Assembly: GCA_044338255.1 (NCBI GenBank) | Contig: JBIILZ010000003.1 | Location: 1 to 64,000, forward strand | Length of the DNA stretch: 64,000 nt | Reading direction: 5' to 3' | DNA from: CAIUVD01 sp044338255 | GTDB lineage: Bacteria > Planctomycetota > UBA11346 | Shown here: in pieces, positions 43,895 through 53,404 of the stretch | How the letters are laid out: each line of letters opens with the position of its first letter | How positions within the stretch are numbered: position 1 is the first letter of the stretch | The notes under the pieces: generated by a model | The model's database searches: none | Told to the model about the DNA's origin: nothing | What the model saw: the letters and a program-made list of their open reading frames with translations, nothing else | Made by a program: the position numbers and the translations under genes

Positions 43895-44746
43895 ATGATT
43901 ACTTTTATCGGCATGATTTTGGCAGTCTGCTGCATCTTCGCGGGCTACCTGTTGCACGGTGGCACGATGATGGTGTTCGTCGCGGCGTGGACGGAATTCA
44001 TCTCGATCGGTGGTGGCGCCGTCGGCATCTACGTGGCGTCCAATGGGATGGGTATCGTCAAGGCGACCCTCCCGGCGATCTTGCACCTGCTCCATCCCGA
44101 CTATGCGAAGAAGGACTACCTCGATCTGCTGACCAATCTCTACCAGATGTTTAATGTCGCTCGCCGCGATGGTCTACTGGGCATCGAAGAACATCTCGAA
44201 CATCCACACAAGAGTTCAATTCTTGGACAAAATCACCGATTTCTCCACGGACACTCCTCGGCGTTCTTTTGCGATACGATGAAGGTCATCGTTTCTGGCG
44301 GCGTCAAGCCGATCGACCTCGCCGACATGATGGAGATGGATCTCGAGGCGGCGAAGGCCGAAGGGCACCTCGTCCCGGATTCCCTGCAGAACGTCGGTGA
44401 CGCCTTGCCGGCGGTGGGTATCTGCGCCTGCGTGCTGGGTGTGATCATCACCATGGGTCAGATCGGCGGCAGCCCGGCGGCCCTCGGTGCCTCGATCGGC
44501 CTGGCCCTGGTCGGTACCTTCCTCGGTATCTTCGGCGCTTATCTGTTGTTCTTCCCCTTGGTTCGCGCCATGGGTATCAAGCACCGTGGTGAAGAGCAGT
44601 ACCTCAACTGCATCCGCTTTGCGATCTTCAGTTTCGCGCGCGGCGAGTCGCCAATCACCTGTGTCGAATTCGCCCGCCGCAATATCGATCCCACGGTACG
44701 CCCCGGCTTCACCGAGATGGAGAAGGCCGTGAAGGGCAAGAAGTGA
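43895..44746 (+). CDS. motA: Flagellar motor stator protein MotA
   Basis: 283 residues. Four membrane helices: the start MITFIGMILAVCCIFAGYLL, the segment FISIGGGAVGIYVASN, then DALPAVGICACVLGVIITM and LVGTFLGIFGAYLLFFPL. The cytoplasmic loop carries the charged residues that touch FliG (RRDGLLGIEEHLEHP). The conserved prolines in GDALPAVG are present. MotA forms the ring around MotB and drives rotation by proton flow. MotB follows 30 bp later. Confidence 0.96.
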   Translation: MITFIGMILAVCCIFAGYLLHGGTMMVFVAAWTEFISIGGGAVGIYVASNGMGIVKATLPAILHLLHPDYAKKDYLDLLTNLYQMFNVARRDGLLGIEEHLEHPHKSSILGQNHRFLHGHSSAFFCDTMKVIVSGGVKPIDLADMMEMDLEAAKAEGHLVPDSLQNVGDALPAVGICACVLGVIITMGQIGGSPAALGASIGLALVGTFLGIFGAYLLFFPLVRAMGIKHRGEEQYLNCIRFAIFSFARGESPITCVEFARRNIDPTVRPGFTEMEKAVKGKK

Positions 44747-44776
44747 ACGCCCTGAGCGGTTCACGCCGAGGCGCGT

Positions 44777-45553
44777 ATGGCTGACGACAAAGAACAACCG
44801 ATCGTCATTAAGAAGATCAAGAAGGGCGGCCACGGTCACCACGGTGGGGCGTGGAAACTCGCCTATGCCGACTTCGTGACTGCGATGATGGCGTTTTTCC
44901 TGGTGATGTGGATCATCGGCCTCGATTTCAAGACCAAGAATGGCTTGGCGGAATATTTCCAGAATCCGGGAGCATTTAAGATCAACTTCAAGTCTAGTTC
45001 GTACGTCATGAACATGGATGGCAAGCCACCCGCCGACATGGCCCTTGCCGAACCGAGCGCACGCGAGAATCACAACGTCGACATTAAATCCGCCGAAGGC
45101 CTGATGTCGCTGATCAACGCCGCCATCCGCAACGAGCCGCGGGTGCGCGATATCGCCCGCCGAGTGGAGGTGAAGATGACCACCGAAGGGGTTAAGATCG
45201 AATTCCTGGAGGGCGAAGGGGGGACCTTCTTCGAGTCCGGGACGGCGAATCTAAAAACCAATGCGCAACGCATTTTCCAGACCATCGCGCCCATCCTCAT
45301 CGGCTCGAAGAAGACCCTCGAACTCGAAGGCCATACCGATTCGACGAAGCTCAAGGATCTCAAGTACACCTCATGGGAATTGTCCGCCGATCGCGCCAAT
45401 GCCGTGCGCCGTTCGCTCTACGCCGTGGGCGTCCCCGAAAGCCAGATCGTGTCGGTGAATGCCAAGGCCGACCGTTACCTCAAGCGCGCCGAATCACCGC
45501 AATCCCCTGAGAACAATCGAGTGGTCATCCTCATCCCGGTGACCACTCAGTGA
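44777..45553 (+). CDS. motB: Flagellar motor protein MotB
   Basis: 258 residues. One membrane helix contains the proton-binding Asp of the motif GGAWKLAYADFVTAMMAFFLVMWI (YADFVT). Residues 170-255 are the OmpA-like peptidoglycan-binding domain (LELEGHTDSTKLKDL, SADRANAVRRSLYAVGVP). MotB anchors the stator to the cell wall. It overlaps neither neighbour and completes the pair with motA; flagellar rod genes lie 9 kb away. Confidence 0.96.
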   Translation: MADDKEQPIVIKKIKKGGHGHHGGAWKLAYADFVTAMMAFFLVMWIIGLDFKTKNGLAEYFQNPGAFKINFKSSSYVMNMDGKPPADMALAEPSARENHNVDIKSAEGLMSLINAAIRNEPRVRDIARRVEVKMTTEGVKIEFLEGEGGTFFESGTANLKTNAQRIFQTIAPILIGSKKTLELEGHTDSTKLKDLKYTSWELSADRANAVRRSLYAVGVPESQIVSVNAKADRYLKRAESPQSPENNRVVILIPVTTQ

Positions 45554-45637
45554 GCGGCGGCCGCTGAGTGCCGCAGTCGCTGAGTGCCGCCCGGCGCTCG
45601 CATCTGGCAATCAGGGCTCGCCTGCCACGCTCCTGCC

Positions 45638-48466
45638 ATGCGCCTGCTGCTCCTCCTCTGTATGCCCTTCACGCTCATCGCCGCCGAGCTCACCTCCGAT
45701 CCCGCGGTGCTCATGGGGACCTTCGACAATGGCCTGCGTTATGCCGTGATGGCCAACCAGCAGCCCAAGGACAAGGTCACGCTGCGGTTGCAGGTGCAGT
45801 GCGGCAGTCTGCAGGAAAGCGAGCCGCAACGCGGCCTAGCGCATTTCCTCGAGCATCTGGCCTTCAATGGCACCACCAATTATCCTCCAGGAACCCTGGT
45901 CGAGCGCCTGCAGCATCTCGGGCTGGCCTTCGGCGCGCACACCAATGCCCATACCTCGTTCGAGGAGACCGTCTACAAGCTCGACCTGCCCGATGCCGCG
46001 CCGGCAACCATCGCCACCGGTCTGGGGGTGATGGCCGACTGGGCCGGCGGCATGCTGCTGGAAGCAGGCGAGATCGACAAGGAACGCGGCATCATCCTCA
46101 GCGAGCTACGCGATCGCGATGGCGCCGGACTGCGCCAGGCGCGGGCGCGCTATGGCGCGGATTACGCCGGTACGGTCATCGGCGAACGCCTGCCGATTGG
46201 TGTCAGCGAGACCCTCCAGGCCGCCAACCGCGAGCTCATCGCCAGTTATTACGCTGCCTTCTACCGTCCGGAACGGATGGTGATGGTGGTCGTGGGCGCG
46301 ATCGATCCGCAGGCCGTCGTCGCCCAGCTGCGTAGCACCGTGGGAGCGGTGACCGCGCGCGGGACGCCGGTGCCGTCACCGGACCTCGGGGCGCTGGTCC
46401 TCACCGATAAGCCCGTGGTCCGCACCCTCGCCGATGCCGAGGCCGAGGACACCGCAATCCAAGTGGTACGAATCATGCCCCGGCCCCGTGCGCGCGATGA
46501 TCTCGCGCATCGGCGCGATGAACTGCTGCGCGCCCTCGCCGAAGGCGTGGTCGCACGACGGATCCGCGCCCTGGTTTCGAAGGATCCTTCCTGTCCGCTG
46601 CAGGATGGCGGGGCATTCTCGTATTATTGGGTGGGCTTCACCCATGCCGGCGTGCAGGGTACGGCCAAGCCCAGCCGGGCCCTCGAAGCGCTGCGCGTGC
46701 TGGTCCGCGAGTACCGGCGGCTGGTGCAATTCGGGCCGACCGCCAACGAGCTCGCCGTCGAATGCAAAGCCTATGCGACGCAGCTCGACACCGCCGTGGC
46801 GCAGGTCGCGACACGCACCAATCCACAGTTGGCGCAAGGCCTCTATGCCGCCATCTTCCATCGTGAAATCGTTCTTAGCCCGCAGCAAGAGCGGGATCTG
46901 CTCACGCCCATGCTCGCTCAGGTCACGGTCGCCGACATCGTCGAAAGCCTGCAAGCCTATCGCGCCCACCCCGGGCGCGAATCGGTGACCATCCTCGGTC
47001 GCGAGGATCTCGGCCCCGGCGCCGATGAGCAGGTCGCGCAAGCCGTGGCCCAGGTGTGGAGCGAGCCGCTCACCAAGCCCGTCGATCAGGTGCTCACCCC
47101 GTGGGCTTATCCCACCGATTTCGAGGGCTCGCGCGTCGCCGGTTTCTGGACCACCGAAAACGATGCCGCCAGCGGCATCGAGGCCCAGACCCGAGGCGGA
47201 TTGCGCATCCAAAGCAAGAGCACGACCTTCCAGCCCAACCAGATCCTCGTGCAGTTGCGCTTCGAGGCCCCGCTCGCCGGGCGGGCGGCGGGGATCGGCG
47301 AACTCATTGAGCGCGGCTTCTTCGCAGGCGGTCTCGGGAAGCATTCCGCCGATGATGAGGCGACACTGTTCGCCGATTCGAGTGTGCAATTGCTGGGCAT
47401 CTCCGTCGGTGAGGACGCCGTCTCCCTGACCGCGACCTGCACGCCCTCGGATTATCAGCGCTGTCTCGAACGCCTGGCGGCGCACGTTAGCGATCCCGGA
47501 TGGCGCCCAGAAGTCGAAGAGCGCATCAAGCAGGCTTGGCTCGAAGAGCTCAAGGCCGCGGCCCTCGATGTCGACAACGTGACCGAACGCACGCTGCAGG
47601 CACGGCTGGTGGGCAACCAACCGGCGCGGCGGGCGGCGACCCCGGCCGAGGCCCAGGCGGTGACCTTCGCCCAGGCGCGGGCGTGGATGGAGCCGATCCT
47701 GCGCACGGCACCGTTGACCGTCAGCGTCGTCGGCGACTTGGCCCAGGCCAAGGGCTACCCCGATATCGTTTTCGCCACCGCCAACCGCCATGCTTTCTCG
47801 GCGAAGGCCGCGGATGGACTGCAGCAGCGCAAGCGCCTCTTGTCGTCGCCGCCGATCGCTCCCGGTGAACAGTCGGTGACCGTCACCGCCTCGGTGCCCA
47901 AGGCCCTGGTGCGCATCGCCTGGCCCGGTGATGACATCTATGACATCAGCCAGACCCGCCGGCTGAATCTCCTGGCGCAGTGCTTCAATGAGCGCCTGCG
48001 CGTGAGGATCCGCGAAGAACTCGGCGCCGCCTATAGTCCGGGGGCCTGGTATGTCCCCGGCGAAGTCTACCGTGGCAGCGGCTGGCTGCAGGCGAGCATC
48101 GGCGTTGCCCCGGCGCAGGTGCCGGCGGTGCTCAAGGCGACTTTGGCCCTAGCTGACGAATTGGCGGCCACGGGCATCGCCGAGACGCTGCTGGATCAGG
48201 TCAAGGCGCCGCTGATCAAGGGTCTCACCGCCCGCCTGCAGCGTAACGATTGGTGGCTGAATGCGGTCTTGACGCGGCTCGCGACGCAGCCCTTCCGCCT
48301 GGAATGGTCGCGCACCATCCAGACCGATTTTGCCGCCGTCACCGCCCCCGAACTTTCGGCGCTGGCCAAGCAATTCCTGATCAACAGTAAGTCCGTTATC
48401 GTTGTCGGTACGACCCCGCTAGCGGTGCCCGCTCCTGTTTCACCAGTCGTGCCGGCGACGAAATAA
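45638..48466 (+). CDS. M16 family zinc protease
   Basis: 942 residues from ATG 45638, with signal peptide MRLLLLLCMPFTLIAAE. The inverted zinc motif HFLEH has His69, Glu72 and His73, and the downstream Glu of the pattern lies in the NAHTSFEETVYKLDLP region. Two M16 repeats are visible in order, the second without HxxEH (as in the family), giving the four-domain pitrilysin/insulinase layout. The protein is exported and would degrade peptides in the periplasm or outside. It follows motB by 84 bp that contain short repeated tgagtgccgc. Confidence 0.92.
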   Translation: MRLLLLLCMPFTLIAAELTSDPAVLMGTFDNGLRYAVMANQQPKDKVTLRLQVQCGSLQESEPQRGLAHFLEHLAFNGTTNYPPGTLVERLQHLGLAFGAHTNAHTSFEETVYKLDLPDAAPATIATGLGVMADWAGGMLLEAGEIDKERGIILSELRDRDGAGLRQARARYGADYAGTVIGERLPIGVSETLQAANRELIASYYAAFYRPERMVMVVVGAIDPQAVVAQLRSTVGAVTARGTPVPSPDLGALVLTDKPVVRTLADAEAEDTAIQVVRIMPRPRARDDLAHRRDELLRALAEGVVARRIRALVSKDPSCPLQDGGAFSYYWVGFTHAGVQGTAKPSRALEALRVLVREYRRLVQFGPTANELAVECKAYATQLDTAVAQVATRTNPQLAQGLYAAIFHREIVLSPQQERDLLTPMLAQVTVADIVESLQAYRAHPGRESVTILGREDLGPGADEQVAQAVAQVWSEPLTKPVDQVLTPWAYPTDFEGSRVAGFWTTENDAASGIEAQTRGGLRIQSKSTTFQPNQILVQLRFEAPLAGRAAGIGELIERGFFAGGLGKHSADDEATLFADSSVQLLGISVGEDAVSLTATCTPSDYQRCLERLAAHVSDPGWRPEVEERIKQAWLEELKAAALDVDNVTERTLQARLVGNQPARRAATPAEAQAVTFAQARAWMEPILRTAPLTVSVVGDLAQAKGYPDIVFATANRHAFSAKAADGLQQRKRLLSSPPIAPGEQSVTVTASVPKALVRIAWPGDDIYDISQTRRLNLLAQCFNERLRVRIREELGAAYSPGAWYVPGEVYRGSGWLQASIGVAPAQVPAVLKATLALADELAATGIAETLLDQVKAPLIKGLTARLQRNDWWLNAVLTRLATQPFRLEWSRTIQTDFAAVTAPELSALAKQFLINSKSVIVVGTTPLAVPAPVSPVVPATK

Positions 48467-48568
48467 TTCGCCGCGCTCCGCGCTTGGCTGCAGGCGCGGA
48501 ACGTGAATGCTTAGTCGCGCCCGCTTTGGGCGGGTTCGGAAAAGGCGAGCAGGGGAGCATCGCAGTTG

Positions 48569-50578
48569 ATGGACGCTACATGTAACGACTCGCTGCATCC
48601 GGTCCCGGCTGTGGCCCGTCTGGCCGCAGCGCTCACTAACGACCTGCGCATCGCCGCCGGCCTGTGGGTGGTGCTGCTGGGAGTACGCCTCGGCCTTCAT
48701 GCCGGTCTGCATGGCGCCATCGGCAGCAGCGCCACCGGCAGTGATTTCATCCATGCGCTGCTGCAGGGGGCGCGCTTCGATCTGCAGATGGCGATGGTAG
48801 CGACCCTTCCCTGCCTGACCCTCAGCCTACTGACTAGTAGCTGGACCGGTCCGGCCAGCTTTGCTCATCGGCTGCGCCATCGGGTGCGGACCATCACTTG
48901 GGTGGCGGTGGTGTCGAGCACCCTCGTCCTCGGCGTTGTCGATTGGCTATATTTCAAGGAGTTTGGCGCCCAGTTCGATGCGCATCTCTTCGAACCCTTG
49001 CAGGAGGACCTGCGGGCCCTGGCAGCGACGGTGTGGGTGACGTATCCAGTGGTCTGGATCGGCCTGGGGTGCCTCGTCTTGGGTGGGCTGGTGGGTATGA
49101 GCGCGCGGTGGGTGGTGGGCCGGGGGGAGGGAGCCGCCTGGGCCGCGTGGTGGGGCGGGGTGCGCCGCTCACGTCAGTGGGCTGGGGTGGTGGTGCTGGT
49201 GGTTTTTGTGGTCATCGCCTTGCGCGGTAGCATCGGTCATCGCCCGCTGCAAAGCGGCACGGCGGCGGTGACCACCGATCGGACCTTGAATCGCCTGACG
49301 CCGTCGTTGTGGCATGCCTTGCGCACCGCCACACGTGATTTCCTGGCCCATCGTGAAGACGAGCGCAGCGGCAGCCGGAGCTTTGCGACGGTCGATCTCA
49401 GTGCTGCCTGCCGCACGGTGCTGGGGACGCTGCCCGAGGATCGCTCTCTCGATCATGCCAGCCTGCGGATCGCCGCCGGTCCCTTGGCAACACCGCCCCG
49501 GCACATCGTACTCGTGGTCATGGAGAGCCAGTCCGGCTGGCCGTTGATGGCGGCTCATCGCCAGCTCGGCGTGATGCCAGAACTGGCGAGCCTGGCCGAG
49601 CGCGGGACCTCGGTGCAGCGCTTCGTCTCGGCGGGTGGCGGCACCATCTATTCACTGGGGCCGCTGTTCACCGGCATCCCCGATTGCGGCATCGCCCAGA
49701 CCCTGACCCCGACTACGCGCACGCCTTTCCCCACCAGCCTAGCGCCGATCTTTCGTCGTCTCGGCTATCGCACGCGATTCTTCTACGGCGGCTTCCTGGC
49801 CTCGAAGCGCTACGGTGATTTCGCGTCCGATCAGGGCTTCGAGGAGGTCCATGGCGAAGCCGAGGTGACGGTGACTCGTCGCCGTAATTCCTGGGGTGTC
49901 GATGATGCCGATCTGTACCGCTTCGTCGCGCAATCGCTCGACGATGTCAGGCCGAGCTTTTCAGTGATCCTCACCACCAGCAATCATCCGCCGTTCGAGG
50001 TCGACCTCAGCACTACCCCGTTTGATGCTCAGGCCCTCGCCGCCAAGAGCGGGATCCGCGATGCCGAAGCCATCCGCGTGCTTGGTCATCTGTGGTACGC
50101 CGATCACTGCGCCGGGGCCTTTGTCCGCGCCATTGAGCCGCGACTGCCGGGGCTGCTGGTGACGCTCATAGGTGATCATTATGGCCGGCGATTCCTCACC
50201 GGTTCACCGAGTCCGGCAGAGCGCACGGCGGTGCCGTGTGTGCTCTACGGACCGGACGTGCTCGCGGGGCAGACCTGTTCGCCGCGCATGGTCGGCAGCC
50301 ACCTCGATCTGCTTCCGACCCTGGTCGAGCTCGCGGCGCCTGCGGGCTTCGCCTACCATGCCTGGGGGCATAACCTTTTCGGTCCGGAAGCCGAGTGGAG
50401 CATCGGCAACCAAGCGGTGGTCACTCCCCGGGAATGGATCGATGTCTCAGCGGGCACCTCGGCGAGCATGAGCGGTATCAGCGACGAGGCTCTCGCCATC
50501 AGCCAGGGCTGGTACCGGGACTATACCGCCCTCGCTTGGTGGCGGATTATTAAGGGATCGGTATTGCCGAGCAAATAA
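48569..50578 (+). CDS. LTA-synthase-like sulfatase-fold membrane phosphotransferase
   Basis: 669 residues from ATG 48569 with an aggggag site; TTG at 48566 is the same frame. Five membrane helices occupy residues 20-225. The soluble part has the alkaline-phosphatase fold: HIVLVVMESQSG (metal Glu), SAGGGTIYSLGPLFTGIP with the likely nucleophile Thr, YGGFLASKRYGDF, ILTTSNHPPFEV and GDHYGRR as the last metal site. LTA-synthase and OpgB-type enzymes of this fold transfer glycerolphosphate or phosphoethanolamine from lipids to glycans. The next genes are glycosyltransferases, which supports envelope glycan modification. Confidence 0.82.
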   Translation: MDATCNDSLHPVPAVARLAAALTNDLRIAAGLWVVLLGVRLGLHAGLHGAIGSSATGSDFIHALLQGARFDLQMAMVATLPCLTLSLLTSSWTGPASFAHRLRHRVRTITWVAVVSSTLVLGVVDWLYFKEFGAQFDAHLFEPLQEDLRALAATVWVTYPVVWIGLGCLVLGGLVGMSARWVVGRGEGAAWAAWWGGVRRSRQWAGVVVLVVFVVIALRGSIGHRPLQSGTAAVTTDRTLNRLTPSLWHALRTATRDFLAHREDERSGSRSFATVDLSAACRTVLGTLPEDRSLDHASLRIAAGPLATPPRHIVLVVMESQSGWPLMAAHRQLGVMPELASLAERGTSVQRFVSAGGGTIYSLGPLFTGIPDCGIAQTLTPTTRTPFPTSLAPIFRRLGYRTRFFYGGFLASKRYGDFASDQGFEEVHGEAEVTVTRRRNSWGVDDADLYRFVAQSLDDVRPSFSVILTTSNHPPFEVDLSTTPFDAQALAAKSGIRDAEAIRVLGHLWYADHCAGAFVRAIEPRLPGLLVTLIGDHYGRRFLTGSPSPAERTAVPCVLYGPDVLAGQTCSPRMVGSHLDLLPTLVELAAPAGFAYHAWGHNLFGPEAEWSIGNQAVVTPREWIDVSAGTSASMSGISDEALAISQGWYRDYTALAWWRIIKGSVLPSK

Positions 50579-50628
50579 GCCGAAGATGACGCTTTGAGAA
50601 TATCGGCTTAGGACGAGGGTGTTGACCC

Positions 50629-51717
50629 ATGTACGCCTCCGTTGTTTTACCCACGTACAATGAACGCGAGAGCCTGCCGCGGGCCATCGCCGCCGTACGC
50701 CAAGCCCTCGCCGGACGCGAGGATTGGGAGGTCATCATCGTCGATGACGATTCCCCGGATCGGACCTGGGAACTGGCCCAGGAATTGGGTGCAAGCGATG
50801 CACGCATCCGCTGCTATCGTCGCGTCGATCGGCGCGGCCTGTCCTCGGCGATCATTGATGGCCTAAGCCTTGGCACCGGCGAGCGCCTGCTGGTCATGGA
50901 TGCCGATCTGCAGCATGATGCGACCAAGATTCCTGCTCTGCTGGCGGCGCTCGATGACGCCGATATCGCCAGCGGTACGCGCTATGCCGACGGCGGCAGC
51001 ACCGGGCAATGGTCGCGTCGACGCCTGGCCTTGTCGAAGCTGGCGACGGTCGCCTGTCGCCTGGTGCTGGGCATCCGCGCCAGCGATCCGATGAGCGGCT
51101 TCTTCGCTATTAGGCGGCAGGCCTTCATGGCCGTGGCCCCGCGTCTCAATCCGCGCGGCTACAAGATCTTCATGGAATTGCTGCACGTCCTGCGCCCGGC
51201 GCGGGTGGGCGAGGTGCCGTATGTCTTCTCGCCGCGGGTGGCCGGGGTCAGCAAGCTCTCGGGTCAGGTGATCTGGGATTTCGCCCTGTCCTTGGCGGAA
51301 CTTTTCACCCGCCGGCTGATCAGCGCACGCTTCCTCAAGTATGCCCTGGTCGGGCTGAGCGGCGTGGCGGTGCAGTACGCGGCGTTCTTCCTGATCTGGC
51401 GGCAGATGGTCGGCGACGAAGTCGGCACGGCCCTCGCCATCGCTTGCGCGGCGCTCTCGAATTACCTCTGCAACAACAGCTGGACCTTCCATGACCGGGC
51501 GCATCGCTCGTTCGCCGACATGACCCGCGGTGTGGTGCTGTTCCTCGCCATCTCCGGGACCGGGGCCCTGATCAATCAATCGGTGACCTGGTATCTCCAC
51601 GACAAGCGCGCCCTGATGCTGAGCCTGGCGATGGCAGCGGGCATCGTCGTGGCCACGGTGTGGAATTATTACCTCAATCTCGACCTCACCTGGCGCGGAC
51701 ATGCACGACCTGAATAA
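50629..51717 (+). CDS. Dolichol-phosphate-mannose-synthase-like glycosyltransferase fused to GtrA
   Basis: 362 residues. Residues 1-225 are GT2: VVLPTYNERESLPRAI, IIVDDDSPDRTWE, VMDADLQHDATKIP with the DAD/DxD region. Residues 235-358 form a GtrA domain with four membrane helices (FLKYALVGLSGVAVQYAAFF; ALSNYLCNNSWTFHDR as the N-x-x-W-T-F motif). Such fusions charge a polyprenyl phosphate with sugar and assist its flipping. The gene overlaps the next one by 17 bp, a GT39-type transferase that would use the lipid-linked sugar. Confidence 0.9.
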   Translation: MYASVVLPTYNERESLPRAIAAVRQALAGREDWEVIIVDDDSPDRTWELAQELGASDARIRCYRRVDRRGLSSAIIDGLSLGTGERLLVMDADLQHDATKIPALLAALDDADIASGTRYADGGSTGQWSRRRLALSKLATVACRLVLGIRASDPMSGFFAIRRQAFMAVAPRLNPRGYKIFMELLHVLRPARVGEVPYVFSPRVAGVSKLSGQVIWDFALSLAELFTRRLISARFLKYALVGLSGVAVQYAAFFLIWRQMVGDEVGTALAIACAALSNYLCNNSWTFHDRAHRSFADMTRGVVLFLAISGTGALINQSVTWYLHDKRALMLSLAMAAGIVVATVWNYYLNLDLTWRGHARPE

Positions 51718-53404
51718 CCCCGTCAAACGTCCGCTGCGGGCCTTCGCCGGCATCCTCCTGGCCTTGTTGCTGGGGTTCGTGCCCGCTCTCGGTCTGCACG
51801 ATTGGTGGTATCCGGATGAGCCGGATGTGGTGCTGCCGGCGATCGAGATGGCCCGGCGTGCCGATTGGGTGGTGCCGACGCACAACGGCGTGGCCTGGTT
51901 GGATTACCCTCCCTTGGCCTATTGGGGCGCGCGACTTTTCGGCTTGGGCCTCGGCGGCGGCTCGGCCGAAGGCATCACGCCCTTTGCCTCGCGTCTGCCG
52001 TCGGTGCTTTTCGCCGGCTTCATGCTCCTCGCCACTTGGCTTATCGGACGGCGCTTCCTCGGCGAGCGGCCGGCGCTGCTCGCCGCCGGGGTGCTCTTGG
52101 CGACGCCGCTCATGTGGTTCCAGATCACCACTATCCAGGCCGACATCGGCTACGCCGGCTTCCAGGCCCTGGGCATGGCGCTCTACCTGGTGGGCGATGC
52201 CCGCAGCGGCACCTCCAGCTGCTTTGGGAGTTGGCTGTGGCGCATCGCCGGCTTCGCCTGCTTCGGCGCCGCCATGCTCGGCAAGGGTCCCTTGGGCGTC
52301 CTCCTCCCGGGGCTGATCCTGACCTGCTGGCACGCGTGGAATCGCGAATGGCGGCGGCTCCTGGAGCTCGCGCCTCTGGCGCTGGTGTCATTTCTGGTGG
52401 CCTTGCCGTGGTACCTCTTCCTGATCAATCGTATCGGCTTCGATACCGTCGCCCACGAGCTGTATCTGCAGAATTTTGATCGCTTTGGCTCGTCGAATCG
52501 TGGCCACGGAGGTAAGGGCTTCTTCTATTATTTCTCCCGCATCGCCGCCGATTTTGCGCCTTGGGTGGTGCTGCTGGCCGGGGCCCTGATCCAGGGTTTC
52601 CGCACCCGCAGCCAGGATCGTGGGTGGCGTCTCCTGGCGATCTGGGCAGTGGTGCCGGTGATCTTCTTCACCTGTGCTTCGACCAAGCGCAATGTCTACC
52701 TGCTGCCGATTTATCCGGCGTTCGCCTTGCTGGTCGCGCATTGGCTGATGCGCGCCGAGGGGGCCTGGGCGACCGGCGTGCAGACCTGGATGATCCGCCT
52801 GCTCAGCGGCGTGCTCGCCATCGCCGGCGTTGCCTTGCTGGTGGCGGGTGCGGCGTGGACGTGGTTGCCCTTGCCGGCGAAGGTCAACGCGGAGCTGCTG
52901 ACAGCCTTGCGGCCAGCGGCGTTCGTCCTCGGCATCATCCTCGCTGCCGGCGGTCTGTGGAGCCTGCGCCCGGCATGGACGGCGACTTCGAGCGGCGCCC
53001 GGCTGCCAGCGTGGTATGGCGTGGGCGCGACCATGGTCATCGCCTGGTCGGCGATCATGTGGACGGTGCTGCCACCGATCGACCGTGTACGCACCTATCG
53101 CCCGGCGGCGCAGTGGTTGGCGGAGCGCGTACCGACGGCTGGCACAGTGGGCTTTTACCAGCCCGGCCGGGAAGCCCCGAAACGTCCGGCATGGCTCTGC
53201 CATCTCGGCGGCCGCACCTTGACCTTCTTCGCTACTGCGGAAGCCGCCAGCGCGTGGCTGATCGCTTCACCCGGTCGCATGCTGCTGACCAATCCCGAAC
53301 TCGCGGGAACCCTCAGCGCCCCGGTGGCGCCGCTCATCACCTGGCAGATCAGCTCCGAGACCTGGATGGTGGTATCGGCCCCAGGACCTGCTCCGGCACC
53401 TTAA
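51701..53404 (+). CDS. GT39/ArnT-like membrane glycosyltransferase
   Basis: 567 residues. The N-terminal loop with WWYPDEPDVVLPAIEMA has the catalytic acidic residues typical of the PMT/ArnT family (DE pair), and WLDYPPLAYWGARL follows. At least ten membrane helices are visible. ARLFGLGLGG and AMLGKGPLGVLLP repeat ArnT features. It moves a sugar from a polyprenyl-phosphate donor to lipid or protein in the periplasm. It overlaps the GT2-GtrA gene by 17 bp and the convergent RlmI-type gene by 4 bp. Confidence 0.87.
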   Translation: MHDLNNPVKRPLRAFAGILLALLLGFVPALGLHDWWYPDEPDVVLPAIEMARRADWVVPTHNGVAWLDYPPLAYWGARLFGLGLGGGSAEGITPFASRLPSVLFAGFMLLATWLIGRRFLGERPALLAAGVLLATPLMWFQITTIQADIGYAGFQALGMALYLVGDARSGTSSCFGSWLWRIAGFACFGAAMLGKGPLGVLLPGLILTCWHAWNREWRRLLELAPLALVSFLVALPWYLFLINRIGFDTVAHELYLQNFDRFGSSNRGHGGKGFFYYFSRIAADFAPWVVLLAGALIQGFRTRSQDRGWRLLAIWAVVPVIFFTCASTKRNVYLLPIYPAFALLVAHWLMRAEGAWATGVQTWMIRLLSGVLAIAGVALLVAGAAWTWLPLPAKVNAELLTALRPAAFVLGIILAAGGLWSLRPAWTATSSGARLPAWYGVGATMVIAWSAIMWTVLPPIDRVRTYRPAAQWLAERVPTAGTVGFYQPGREAPKRPAWLCHLGGRTLTFFATAEAASAWLIASPGRMLLTNPELAGTLSAPVAPLITWQISSETWMVVSAPGPAPAP

